A DNA stretch of 64,000 nucleotides from positions 244,828 through 308,827 of the forward strand of contig NZ_JACVZE010000009.1 of the NCBI RefSeq assembly GCF_015461805.1, written 5' to 3'. This DNA is from Pseudomonas pisciculturae. Lineage in GTDB: Bacteria; Pseudomonadota; Gammaproteobacteria; Pseudomonadales; Pseudomonadaceae. This document shows, in pieces, positions 44,327 through 52,254 of this stretch. A program made the position numbers and the translations under genes. Within the stretch, counting starts at the first letter, position 1. Every line of letters starts with the position of its first letter. The notes below the pieces were generated by a model. It was not told the origin of the DNA. It worked only from the letters and a program-made list of their open reading frames with translations, and searched no databases.

Positions 44327-45214
44327 TCAGCTCAATTGCGCTTCTTGCAGCGTGAGCGTGCGCGCAATCAGTGACGCATCCCAGTGTGCGATGCCCCAAT
44401 CCAGCAGTTCCCGTGGGCTGGCGTGCAGCAGTTCGCTGCCGGGTTGCTGGCCGAGGGCGCGCAAGGCTCTTAACAGCAAAGGCGTGGCCTGGTCAGGTGT
44501 CAACGGCGGGGAGCGGTAGGATTTGCCCAATTTGTTACCGTCCGGCTGGATGATCAACGGCACGTGTAGATAGCGCGGTTGGCGCAGGCCCAGCAGTTCT
44601 TGCAGGTAAAGCTGGCGTGGTGTGGAGTCCAGCAGGTCGGCGCCGCGCACGATATCGGTCACACCTTGCCACGCATCGTCGAGGACCACAGCGAGTTGAT
44701 AGGCGTAAAGGCCATCGCGGCGACGGATGATGAAATCACCCACTTCACGGCCCAAGTGCTGTCGGAATTCGCCCTGTACGCGGTCAGTAAAGTGGTACGC
44801 CAATTCCGGCACGCGTAAACGGATCGCTGCATCTTGCTGCTCATGACCGGCATTGCGGCACAAGCCTGGGTAAATCCCGTTGTAGGGTTCCAGTTGTTTG
44901 CGTGAGCAAGTGCAGGCGTAAGCCAGGCCATGGTTGAACATATCGTTCAGTACTTTGGCATAGGCATCATGCCGCTCGCTTTGTCGGACCAATTCCCCGT
45001 CCCATTCAAAGCCGTAGCTTTCCAGGGCGTGCAGGATCGCTGCCTGAGCACCGGGTTCTTCACGCGGGGGGTCGAGGTCTTCCATACGCAGCAGCCAGCG
45101 GCCATGGTTGGCGCGGGCATCAAGGTAGGAGGCGAGGGCGGCGACCAGGGAGCCAAAATGCAAGTGGCCGCTGGGCGTGGGGGCGAAACGCCCGATATAG
45201 GTAGAGGCTGTCAT
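44327..45214 (-). CDS. gluQ: Glutamyl-Q tRNA(Asp) synthetase
   Basis: Paralogue of the GluRS catalytic domain that attaches glutamate to queuosine in the anticodon of tRNA-Asp. The 295-residue protein has the HIGH-type motif APTPSGHLHFG, zinc ligands in CTCSRKQLEPYNGIYPGLC, and the KMSKS-like KLGKS, and lacks an anticodon-binding domain. The dksA-gluQ pairing is common in gammaproteobacteria. A terminator after dksA separates the two by 83 bp. Confidence 0.95.
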   Translation of the reverse strand: MTASTYIGRFAPTPSGHLHFGSLVAALASYLDARANHGRWLLRMEDLDPPREEPGAQAAILHALESYGFEWDGELVRQSERHDAYAKVLNDMFNHGLAYACTCSRKQLEPYNGIYPGLCRNAGHEQQDAAIRLRVPELAYHFTDRVQGEFRQHLGREVGDFIIRRRDGLYAYQLAVVLDDAWQGVTDIVRGADLLDSTPRQLYLQELLGLRQPRYLHVPLIIQPDGNKLGKSYRSPPLTPDQATPLLLRALRALGQQPGSELLHASPRELLDWGIAHWDASLIARTLTLQEAQLS

Positions 45215-45256
45215 GGGCCGGATACTACTGGAAAATCGGTAAACGCCAGAAACAAA

Positions 45257-45280
45257 AATGGGGCGTTGGTACGCCCCATT
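45257..45280 (-). terminator. Intrinsic terminator after dksA
   Basis: AATGGGGCGT pairs with ACGCCCCATT around TGGT; on the minus strand it is followed by TTTTTG. Some transcription must pass it, or a promoter must lie in the remaining gap, to reach gluQ. Confidence 0.8.
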
Positions 45281-45297
45281 CGTTCAGCTCGGAAGGA

Positions 45298-45732
45298 TTA
45301 CTTGCCGACCTGTTTTTCCTTGATTTCAGCCAAGGTCTTGCAGTCTACGCAGAGGTCCGCGGTGGGGCGGGCTTCCAGGCGACGGATACCGATCTCGACG
45401 CCGCAGGATTCGCACCAGCCGTATTCTTCGTCTTCGATCAGTTGCAGTGTCTTGTCGATTTTCTTGATCAGCTTGCGCTCGCGATCACGGGCGCGCAGTT
45501 CGAGGGCGAATTCCTCTTCCTGGCTGGCACGGTCTGCCGGGTCCGGGAAGTTGGCTGCTTCGTCCTTCATGTGGTCAACCGTGCGGTCGACTTCCTGCAT
45601 CAAGTCCTGCTTCCACTGCTTCAGGATTTTGGAGAAGTGCTCGCGCATGGGCTTGCCCATGTATTCCTCACCCTTGGACTCAACGTAGGGTTGGAAACCG
45701 CTGATGCTCTGTTGCTTTGCTTGGGTGGACAT
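45298..45732 (-). CDS. dksA: RNA polymerase-binding transcription factor DksA
   Basis: Acts with ppGpp in the polymerase secondary channel to shut down rRNA promoters and switch on stress and amino-acid genes. The 144-residue protein has the coiled coil with tip motif DPADRA (Asp64, Asp67, Ala69) and the C4 zinc finger Cys107, Cys110, Cys128, Cys131. ATG 45732 (MSTQAKQQS) follows AGAGG. The rRNA operon promoters at the end of this window are the classic type of DksA target. Confidence 0.97.
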   Translation of the reverse strand: MSTQAKQQSISGFQPYVESKGEEYMGKPMREHFSKILKQWKQDLMQEVDRTVDHMKDEAANFPDPADRASQEEEFALELRARDRERKLIKKIDKTLQLIEDEEYGWCESCGVEIGIRRLEARPTADLCVDCKTLAEIKEKQVGK

Positions 45733-46050
45733 GAATAGACCGCCTCTCACTCTTCTAATCCATTGCGCAGGATTGCAACGTCACCGACACCTGCCGGCCC
45801 TGCGGCTGCAAGCGGGCGAACTTACCAGATAGATTCGGGGTGCGCCACTCCCGGTTGTCGAGCCCGTCGCGGCCGGGTCGCAAACTGCGATAGCCCGTCG
45901 TAGCTGGGTATGCCTCGTTTCGAATATTGATTTTAGTCGTTTTGCTGGCGCTTGCCCGAACCGCACAGGCGGCCGGGCAGGCAATAGAACATGTTTTAAC
46001 GCGCGGGTTCGGTAGAATCCTGATTTTGTCCTCACGGTTAAGGAAGGCTA
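45733..46050. other. Divergent intergenic region dksA / aminotransferase
   Basis: 318 bp between divergent genes. On the plus strand a TAGAAT hexamer (46013-46018) and AAGGAAGG before the ATG at 46051 fit a promoter and ribosome-binding site for the aminotransferase, though no good -35 is visible. A GC-rich stretch around 45850-45905 can fold weakly. I see no gene, repeat or clear operator. Confidence 0.45.
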
Positions 46051-47223
46051 ATGGCTCAGCCCTACAGTGCGCGCAGTCGCGCCATCGAACCTTTTCATGT
46101 CATGGCGTTGCTGGCGCGTGCCAATGAGCTGCAGGCCGCCGGCCATGATGTGATCCATCTGGAGATCGGCGAGCCGGATTTCACCACGGCTGAGCCGATC
46201 ATCCAGGCCGGCCAGGCGGCGCTGGCCAATGGCAAGACGCGTTACACCGCAGCCCGCGGCCTGCCTGAGTTGCGGGAGGCAATCAGTGGCTTCTATCAGC
46301 AGCGCTACGGGCTGAACGTTGACCCCGAGCGCATCCTGATCACGCCGGGCGGTTCCGGTGCTTTGTTGCTGGCTAGTAGTCTGCTGGTGGACCCAGGCAA
46401 GCACTGGCTGCTGGCCGATCCGGGTTACCCGTGCAACCGGCATTTCCTGCGATTGGTAGAGGGCGCGGCGCAATTGGTGCCCGTGGGTCCTGACGTGCGT
46501 TACCAATTGACTGCCGATCTGGTGGCCAAACATTGGAACGAAGACAGCGTCGGTGCGCTGGTGGCGTCGCCGGCCAACCCGACCGGTACGATTCTCACGC
46601 GCGACGAATTGGCCGGGCTCTCGAGCGCAATCAAGGCGCGCAACGGTCATCTGGTGGTGGACGAGATCTATCACGGCCTCACCTACGGCACCGATGCCGC
46701 CAGCGTGCTGGAAGTGGACGATGACGCTTTCGTGCTGAATAGTTTTTCGAAGTATTTCGGCATGACCGGCTGGCGCCTGGGTTGGCTGGTAGCGCCGCCG
46801 GCAGCAGTGGGCGAATTGGAGAAGCTGGCGCAAAACCTTTATATCAGCGCGCCTAGCATGGCCCAGTACGCCGCGCTGGCGTGTTTTACCCCGCAGACCC
46901 TGAGCATTCTGGAAGAGCGTCGCACTGAGTTCGGCCGCCGACGTGACTTCCTGCTACCGGCGTTGCGTGAGCTAGGCTTCGGTATCGCCGTCGAACCGGA
47001 AGGCGCGTTTTATTTGTATGCCGATATCAGCAAGTTCGGCGGTGATGCCTTCGCGTTCTGCCGACACTTCCTGGAAACCGAGCATGTCGCGTTTACGCCA
47101 GGGTTGGATTTTGGCCGCTATCAAGCGGGCCACCATGTGCGCTTTGCCTACACGCAAAATCTTGATCGGCTACAGGAGGCGGTGGAACGCATCGCTCGTG
47201 GCCTGCGGAGCTGGCAAGGCTGA
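46051..47223 (+). CDS. Pyridoxal-phosphate-dependent class I/II aminotransferase
   Basis: A 390-residue fold-type I aminotransferase of the aspartate/alanine aminotransferase-like group. Visible are the substrate-side EIGEPDF, the Gly-rich PGGSGALLLAS, Asn176 in SPANPTG, Asp204 and Tyr207 (VVDEIYHG), the PLP lysine Lys234 in SFSKYFGMTGWRLGW and the carboxylate-binding Arg in HHVRFAYT. The substrate cannot be told from sequence alone. Its stop overlaps the sfsA ATG by one base, so the two form an operon. Confidence 0.88.
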   Translation: MAQPYSARSRAIEPFHVMALLARANELQAAGHDVIHLEIGEPDFTTAEPIIQAGQAALANGKTRYTAARGLPELREAISGFYQQRYGLNVDPERILITPGGSGALLLASSLLVDPGKHWLLADPGYPCNRHFLRLVEGAAQLVPVGPDVRYQLTADLVAKHWNEDSVGALVASPANPTGTILTRDELAGLSSAIKARNGHLVVDEIYHGLTYGTDAASVLEVDDDAFVLNSFSKYFGMTGWRLGWLVAPPAAVGELEKLAQNLYISAPSMAQYAALACFTPQTLSILEERRTEFGRRRDFLLPALRELGFGIAVEPEGAFYLYADISKFGGDAFAFCRHFLETEHVAFTPGLDFGRYQAGHHVRFAYTQNLDRLQEAVERIARGLRSWQG

Positions 47224-47933
47224 TGCGCTTTAATCCTCCCCTTGAAGAAGGTCGCTTGATTCGTCGTTACAAGCGTTTTCTCACCGATATCGAAACCGTT
47301 ACTGGCGAGTTGCTCACCATTCACTGCCCGAACACCGGCTCGATGCTCAATTGCATGGTGGAAGGTGGGCAGGTCTGGTTCAGTCGTTCCAATGACCCCA
47401 AGCGCAAGCTGCCCGGTACCTGGGAAATTGCCGAAACGCCTCAAGGCCGCCTGGCGTGTGTGAATACGGCGCGGGCCAATCAGCTGGTCGAGGAGGCATT
47501 GCATGCTGGCGTGATCGCCGAACTCAATGGTTTTACGGCCTTGAAGCGCGAAGTGCCGTACGGCCAGGAAAACAGCCGCATCGACTTCCGATTGGACTAC
47601 CCCGACGGTGCGGCCTATGTCGAAGTCAAAAGTGTGACCCTGGGCTTTGACGGTTCCACGGTGGCGGCCTTCCCCGATGCGGTGACCCAGCGCGGCGCCA
47701 AGCACCTGCGCGAGCTTGCCCATCTGGCGCGTGATGGCGTGCGCGCGGTGCAGCTGTATTGCGTCAATCTCTCGGGAGTCGAGGCCGTGCGCCCGGCGGT
47801 AGAGATAGATGCCGGTTACGCGGCTGCATTGCGTGAGGCCAAGGCGGCCGGGGTGGAGGTGCTGGCGTATGGCGTGCGGGTCACGTCCCAGGAGATCTAC
47901 GTGGATCGTCGCTTGGACGTACTTCTGGACTAG
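47223..47933 (+). CDS. sfsA: Sugar fermentation stimulation protein SfsA homologue
   Basis: A 236-residue SfsA-family protein with the conserved blocks RYKRFLTDIE, HCPNTGSM, SYNDPKRK-like SRSNDPKRKLPGTW, VNTARANQLVEEAL and the nuclease-like acidic centre AYVEVKSVTLG and FPDAVTQRGAKHL. The family was found through maltose metabolism in E. coli and is predicted to bind or cut DNA; the true role is unsettled. Coupled to the upstream aminotransferase; converges with the Rieske gene, overlapping it by four bases. Confidence 0.93.
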   Translation: MRFNPPLEEGRLIRRYKRFLTDIETVTGELLTIHCPNTGSMLNCMVEGGQVWFSRSNDPKRKLPGTWEIAETPQGRLACVNTARANQLVEEALHAGVIAELNGFTALKREVPYGQENSRIDFRLDYPDGAAYVEVKSVTLGFDGSTVAAFPDAVTQRGAKHLRELAHLARDGVRAVQLYCVNLSGVEAVRPAVEIDAGYAAALREAKAAGVEVLAYGVRVTSQEIYVDRRLDVLLD

Positions 47934-48247
47934 ATTTTCACCCACAGGCCTTGGGCGTCTTCACGGCCGCGCAGGGCCTTGAGGCTCTGGCCGGCGCATG
48001 GCCCGGCAATGCACTCGCCGCTTTCAATCAGGAACAGCGCGCCGTGGGTGGCGCATTTAATCAGGCTCGCGCTTGAATCAAGGAATTGGTTGGGCTGCCA
48101 CTCCAGCGCAACGCCCCGATGGGGGCAGCGGTTGATATAGAAGTAGGCAACGCCATCCCGGCGCACAGCCAATAATTTGCAACCATCGATTTCGAAACCG
48201 AGGCTGCTGTCTGGCGCAAGGCTGTCGGAGGGGCAGAGAAACTTCAT
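47930..48247 (-). CDS. Small Rieske [2Fe-2S] protein
   Basis: A 105-residue stand-alone Rieske domain with both cluster motifs: Cys41-x-His43 (CPHRG) and Cys65-x-x-His68 (CATHG). It resembles the ferredoxin-like Rieske proteins that feed electrons to oxygenases, but no oxygenase is next to it. AAGGA lies five bases before the ATG. It is divergent from phuT across 156 bp that may contain a Fur site, so iron control of both is possible. Confidence 0.88.
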   Translation of the reverse strand: MKFLCPSDSLAPDSSLGFEIDGCKLLAVRRDGVAYFYINRCPHRGVALEWQPNQFLDSSASLIKCATHGALFLIESGECIAGPCAGQSLKALRGREDAQGLWVKI

Positions 48248-48275
48248 TTCAATCCTTAAGTGCCTTGACGTTCAA

Positions 48276-48294
48276 ATGCAAACAATTATCAAAT
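48276..48294. promoter_or_regulatory. Weak candidate Fur box between the Rieske gene and phuT
   Basis: ATGCAAACAATTATCAAAT matches the 3' half of the Fur consensus well (AATTATC) but the 5' half poorly. It lies in the divergent region where a Fur site would be expected for a heme importer. Confidence 0.35.
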
Positions 48295-48403
48295 GCCGGC
48301 TTCGCCCGTCGGCTGACTGGGCGCTCAATACGATGCCCGGCGGGTGCAATCTGTCACATCGATGAGTGCTTGAGTGGCCCTGCCCTTGGAAGGAAACCCT
48401 GTT

Positions 48404-49282
48404 ATGCGCCTGAGTGCCAGCGCTATTGCGCTAGTTGCCTTACTGCTGGTCAACCCTGTGACACACGCCGCTGAACTGCCACAACGCTGGGTCAGTGCCG
48501 GTGGGGCGCTGTCGGAATGGGTAGTGGCCTTGGGCGGTGAGTCGAAGTTGGTGGGGGTGGACACCACCAGTCAGCACCCGAAGTCTCTCAAGGCGTTGCC
48601 GAGCCTGGGTTACCAGCGGCAGTTGTCGGCTGAAGGCATCCTGAGTTTGCGCCCGCAGGTACTCGTGGGCACTGAAGAGATGGGGCCACCGCCCGTGTTG
48701 GCGCAGATTCGCAGTGCAGGTGTGCAGGTGGAGATGTTCTCGGCACAACCCGATCTGCCAGCCTTGAAAGGCAACCTGCAACACCTGGGCAAGCTGCTCG
48801 GCAATGAAACCAAGGCTGACGCATTGTTTGGCGAGTATGAGCAGGCTCTCGACCAGCAGAAGCGCTGGGTTGTGAAGGCCCAGGCCGCGCAAAAGGCGCC
48901 GGGCGTGCTGGTGCTGATCGGGCATGCGGGCGGTAAATCGCTGATCGCCGGCAAGGACACGGCCGCCGACTGGGTGTTGCAGCAGGCTGGCGGGCATAAC
49001 CTGGCGAACCACACGGGTTACAAACCGTTTTCGCTGGAGTCGTTGGCGGGGTTGAGCCCTGATGTGCTGGTGTTTGCCGATCGCGCGCTCACCGGTGATG
49101 CGGCACGCGCAGCGTTATTCAAGGAAAACCCGATCCTGGCCTCAACACCGGCGGCCAAAAGTGGCCGGGTTTTTGAGCTGGACCCGACCTTGCTGGTGGG
49201 GGGCTTGGGGCCGCGCTTGCCGCAAAGCCTTGTAAAACTCTCTACCGCTTTCTACCCATCCCAGGCTAAACCTGCCCAATGA
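48404..49282 (+). CDS. phuT: Heme ABC transporter, periplasmic heme-binding protein
   Basis: Takes heme in the periplasm and hands it to the PhuUV importer. The 292-residue protein has a signal peptide (residues 1-22, ending THA) and the heme-binding signature LPSLGYQRQLSAEGILSL, where Tyr70 corresponds to the axial tyrosine of P. aeruginosa PhuT. ATG 48404 follows AAGGA; a longer frame from 48374 would disrupt the signal peptide. The stop overlaps the permease ATG by four bases. The name hmuT is equally used. Confidence 0.93.
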   Translation: MRLSASAIALVALLLVNPVTHAAELPQRWVSAGGALSEWVVALGGESKLVGVDTTSQHPKSLKALPSLGYQRQLSAEGILSLRPQVLVGTEEMGPPPVLAQIRSAGVQVEMFSAQPDLPALKGNLQHLGKLLGNETKADALFGEYEQALDQQKRWVVKAQAAQKAPGVLVLIGHAGGKSLIAGKDTAADWVLQQAGGHNLANHTGYKPFSLESLAGLSPDVLVFADRALTGDAARAALFKENPILASTPAAKSGRVFELDPTLLVGGLGPRLPQSLVKLSTAFYPSQAKPAQ

Positions 49283-50316
49283 CCACTTTGGTTAAGCCCC
49301 GCACGTTGTTTATCGGGCTGGCGCTGTTATGCGTGTTGGCGACCTGGCTCTCACTGGCCTTGGGGCCGGTTAGCTTGCCGTTGTTGGACACACTCAAGGC
49401 TGCCTTGCGCATGATGGGCGCGCCCATTGACGGTCAAGGTTTGGAGCAGGCTGAGCTGATCGTGGGTCAGATCCGCTTGCCGCGTACGTTGCTTGGGCTG
49501 GCGGTTGGCGGTGTGCTGGCGTTGTCGGGTGTGGCGATGCAGGGGCTGTTTCGCAACCCGTTGGCAGACCCGGGGTTGGTCGGGGTGTCCAGTGGTGCGG
49601 CGCTGGGCGCGGCGGTTGCGATCGTCGGCGGTTCTTACTTTGGCGGTTTGCCGGATGCGTTCGGGCCGTACGTTTTGTCCCTGTGTGCATTTGTTGGCGG
49701 CTTGGGCGTGACCGCGCTGGTGTATCGACTCGGGCGGCGCAACGGCCAGACCAATGTCGCGACGATGTTGCTCGCGGGCATCGCCCTTACCGCGCTCGCC
49801 GGTTCGGCGGTGGGCCTGTTTACCTACCTGGCGGATGACGCCACCCTTCGCACCCTGACGTTCTGGAACCTGGGCAGCCTCAACGGCGCCAGTTATTCAC
49901 GGCTTTGGCCCTTGTTACTCGTGAGCGCTGGGGTTGCGCTGTGGTTGCCGCGTCGGGCCAAAGCATTGAATGCGCTGTTGCTCGGCGAATCCGAGGCCAA
50001 TCACCTTGGGGTCGATGTTGAAAGGCTTAAGCGTGAACTGGTGTTCTGTACGGCCTTGGGTGTGGGTGCTGCCGTGGCGGCTGCCGGTATGATCGGTTTT
50101 GTCGGGCTGGTGGTGCCGCATTTGGTGCGGTTGCTGGCGGGGCCGGATCACCGTGTGCTCTTGCCAGCGTCGGTATTGGCGGGTGCGAGCCTGTTGCTGT
50201 TTGCTGACTTGGTGGCCCGGCTTGCCTTGGCGCCGGCAGAACTGCCTATCGGAATCGTCACTGCGTTTATCGGTGCGCCATTTTTTCTTTACCTGTTGTT
50301 GCGGGGGCGTGCCTGA
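49279..50316 (+). CDS. phuU: Heme ABC transporter permease (FecCD family)
   Basis: Inner-membrane permease of the heme importer. The 345-residue protein has about ten membrane helices and the FecCD hallmarks LPRTLLGLAVGGVLALSGVA, QGLFRNPLADPGLVGVSSGA and the cytoplasmic coupling segment GLVVPHLVRLLAGPDHR. It is translationally coupled to phuT (ATGA overlap) and to the ATPase gene (one-base overlap). Confidence 0.95.
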   Translation: MTTLVKPRTLFIGLALLCVLATWLSLALGPVSLPLLDTLKAALRMMGAPIDGQGLEQAELIVGQIRLPRTLLGLAVGGVLALSGVAMQGLFRNPLADPGLVGVSSGAALGAAVAIVGGSYFGGLPDAFGPYVLSLCAFVGGLGVTALVYRLGRRNGQTNVATMLLAGIALTALAGSAVGLFTYLADDATLRTLTFWNLGSLNGASYSRLWPLLLVSAGVALWLPRRAKALNALLLGESEANHLGVDVERLKRELVFCTALGVGAAVAAAGMIGFVGLVVPHLVRLLAGPDHRVLLPASVLAGASLLLFADLVARLALAPAELPIGIVTAFIGAPFFLYLLLRGRA

Positions 50317-51083
50317 TGCTGCGTGTGGAAGACCTGCAAATACGCCGGGGTCATAAAACGGTGTTGGCGGATGTCACGCTCGACTTGTTGCCGGGTGAAG
50401 TGCTCGGCGTATTAGGCCCCAACGGCGCGGGTAAGAGCACCTTGCTTGGCGCATTGTGCGGTGAGTTGTCTGCTGCCCACGGCAAGGTGTGGCTGGATCA
50501 GCGCGAGTTGAGCGAGTGGAGTGGGGCGCAGCGGGCGCAACGCTTGGCGGTGTTGCCACAGACCTCGACCCTGGACTTTGCGTTCCGGGTCGAAGAGGTT
50601 GTCGGCATGGGCCGCTTGCCGCATCAGACCGGACGAGCGCGTGATGATGAGATTATCGCAGCGGCGCTTCAGGCTGCGGATGTCGGGCACTTGAACGGTC
50701 GCAGTTACCTGGCGCTGTCCGGCGGTGAGCGTCAGCGTGTGCACTTGGCGCGGGTGCTGGCGCAGTTATGGCCGGGTGAAACGGGGCAGACCCTGTTGCT
50801 GGACGAGCCGACTTCGATGCTTGACCCTTTGCATCAACACACGACCCTGCAAGCGATTCGAACCTTCGCCGATCGCGGCGCGGCTGTCATGGTTATCCTG
50901 CACGACCTGAACTTGGCGGCTCGCTACTGTGATCGAATTCTATTGCTTGAAGAGGGGCGCCCCCACGCGCTGGACACGCCGGCTCAGGTCATGCGCCCTG
51001 AGCCATTGAAAGCGGTGTTTGGGTTGGACGTGTTGGTGCAGCCGCATCCGGAGCGTGGGCATCCGTTGATCATTGCTCGCTGA
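50316..51083 (+). CDS. phuV: Heme ABC transporter ATP-binding protein
   Basis: ATPase of the heme importer. The 255-residue protein has Walker A GPNGAGKST, the Q loop LPQTSTLDF, ABC signature LSGGERQRV, Walker B LLLDEPTS and the switch His in VILHDLNLAARY. It is the last gene of phuTUV. The TonB-dependent receptor (phuR) and cytoplasmic chaperone (phuS) that accompany it in P. aeruginosa are not in the window. Confidence 0.95.
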   Translation: MLRVEDLQIRRGHKTVLADVTLDLLPGEVLGVLGPNGAGKSTLLGALCGELSAAHGKVWLDQRELSEWSGAQRAQRLAVLPQTSTLDFAFRVEEVVGMGRLPHQTGRARDDEIIAAALQAADVGHLNGRSYLALSGGERQRVHLARVLAQLWPGETGQTLLLDEPTSMLDPLHQHTTLQAIRTFADRGAAVMVILHDLNLAARYCDRILLLEEGRPHALDTPAQVMRPEPLKAVFGLDVLVQPHPERGHPLIIAR

Positions 51084-51118
51084 AGGTGGTTTTTCGTCAG
51101 ATGGCTTTTTCATAGGCA

Positions 51119-51230
51119 AAAAAAGACCCGGCAAGAGCCGGGTCAAATAACCGTGATTAGCCTGATGAGGAGATAATCTGAGAGTCCGAACCAATGGTCT
51201 GTCAGTTATCGGCTGATCTCGCGACCAGTT
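51119..51230 (-). ncRNA. prrF1: PrrF iron-responsive small RNA
   Basis: A minus-strand RNA of about 112 nt. It carries the PrrF core complementary to 51151-51184 (reading GATTATCTCCTCATCAGGCT on the minus strand), which pairs with mRNAs of non-essential iron proteins. It ends in GACCCGGC-TCTT-GCCGGGTC (51125-51144) plus a T-run. Its start is set by a consensus promoter with an overlapping Fur box. In P. aeruginosa the prrF genes also lie beside the phu heme locus. Only one copy is present here. The number 1 in the name rests on that synteny. Confidence 0.93.
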
Positions 51231-51231
51231 G

Positions 51232-51264
51232 TGATAATCATAACGATTCTCATTTGAGAGTCAA
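51232..51264 (-). promoter_or_regulatory. prrF promoter with overlapping Fur box
   Basis: On the minus strand TTGACT (51264-51259) and TATGAT (51242-51237) are 16 bases apart, putting the start at about 51230. The Fur-like sequence GATAATCATAACGATTCTC (51233-51251) covers the -10 and spacer, so Fur-Fe(II) would block RNA polymerase when iron is plentiful. This is the expected wiring for PrrF. Confidence 0.88.
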
Positions 51265-51342
51265 CACTTGTTTTTGCTCTCTCGTCTGCTTTCCTCAAAC
51301 TTTCGTTCAGCGCGCCCGAAAACGTTGGGTTATGTCGTAGAG

Positions 51343-51615
51343 CTAATTTTTCTGACGAGCTGAGATAGCATCCAGTTGGCGGTTCAGCGCGTCCTTGCGT
51401 TCGGCAGGAATGTCGTTCCAGTGCACATCCATCAAAGCCCCCTCGATCGCATAAAGCAGCACTTTCGACGCCCGGAACCCGCGCGTGCGCACAGCTCGAT
51501 AGGCATCGACTGCCCCCAGGCGCCGCAAGTCGGACGCACTGTGGATGCCCACCGCATGCAGCCACTGTGCTGACGTCTTGCCGAGGTTTTTCAGGTGTTG
51601 CAGCTCATCGTTCAT
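51343..51615 (-). CDS. TfoX C-terminal domain protein
   Basis: A 90-residue protein consisting only of the TfoX C-terminal helical domain (LKNLGKTSAQWLHAVGIHSASDLRRLGAVDAY...GFRASKVLLYAIEGALMDVHWNDIP). Full TfoX/Sxy proteins regulate competence and need an additional N-terminal domain that is missing here, so a competence role should not be assumed. ATG 51615 is chosen because AGGAG is nearby; a longer frame to 51666 is less likely. The 202 bp to the next gene shows only the terminator at 51776-51802. Confidence 0.85.
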   Translation of the reverse strand: MNDELQHLKNLGKTSAQWLHAVGIHSASDLRRLGAVDAYRAVRTRGFRASKVLLYAIEGALMDVHWNDIPAERKDALNRQLDAISARQKN

Positions 51616-51775
51616 CAAGCCTCCTTGCGACGGCCGAATGGTGCGGTGGGTATCGTGACCAGGCAAGCCTGAAAAGGAGTGTAGCGCTCAGTAGGAAAAG
51701 TGTAGTTCTTTGGTCAGTAACGGCTTAAAAGCTTATAAGAATGGCGCGGGGAATTTGACGCAGGGCACGCCGAAA

Positions 51776-51802
51776 CCCCGGCACGCTTGAGCGTGGCCGG
51801 GG
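51776..51802 (-). terminator. Terminator-like hairpin after the pentapeptide-repeat gene
   Basis: CCCCGGC-ACGC (51776-51786) pairs with GCGT-GGCCGGGG (51791-51802) around TTGA with one bulge. On the minus strand only TTT follows, so termination strength is uncertain. Confidence 0.55.
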
Positions 51803-51817
51803 CTTGAGCAACTACGC

Positions 51818-52162
51818 TTACTTGGTGCGGTATCGCAGGCGAGTACCAAAATTGACCGACATGAGGATCTCATCGGCGGTCAGTTCAGGTGGGAAGTAAG
51901 TGCCCGAGATTTGCGCATGGGCCAGGCTGGCGCCTTCCAGTGAGCAATCGCGTAGATCGAGGCCGCGCAAGTCGGTCGAGCGAAAGTACGCATCCGTGAA
52001 GTCGACGCCTGAGGCATTCAGCTCCCGTAGGTCCAACCCACGGAAGTCGCCACCGCGCATGTCGATCACGCCGTCTTTCGGGCGCTCATGGTTGAAGCCA
52101 CGGATATCGTCTTTGTGCAGGAGCGAATAGAGCGGGGTATCAAGAAGCTTGGGCTGACTCAT
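51818..52162 (-). CDS. Pentapeptide-repeat protein
   Basis: A 114-residue protein with a short run of A(D/N)LxX pentapeptide repeats between about residues 35 and 90 (DFRGLDLRELNASGVDFTDAYF, then RSTDLRGLDLRDCSLEGASL in register). Such repeats form right-handed beta-helices; longer ones such as Qnr mimic DNA and protect gyrase, but six to eight coils are too few to claim that here. AGGAG precedes the ATG. Function unknown. Confidence 0.85.
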   Translation of the reverse strand: MSQPKLLDTPLYSLLHKDDIRGFNHERPKDGVIDMRGGDFRGLDLRELNASGVDFTDAYFRSTDLRGLDLRDCSLEGASLAHAQISGTYFPPELTADEILMSVNFGTRLRYRTK

Positions 52163-52254
52163 GACGGCGACTCCTGTTGGTTTTATGACGCCATTATAGT
52201 GCCACTATCTCTCGGGCGTGTGCCTTAGTAGACGACACGACCGAGAAGTTTTTC

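Noticed and set aside
45927..46127. A 66-codon plus-strand frame before the aminotransferase.
   Set aside because: Overlaps the aminotransferase start out of frame, lacks a ribosome-binding site and looks like chance.
51206..51565. A 119-codon minus-strand frame overlapping the TfoX-C gene and PrrF promoter.
   Set aside because: Out of frame with the recognised TfoX-C domain and runs through the prrF promoter; no family resemblance.
51343..51615. A competence regulator (TfoX/Sxy).
   Set aside because: Only the C-terminal domain is present; nothing else in the window points to competence.
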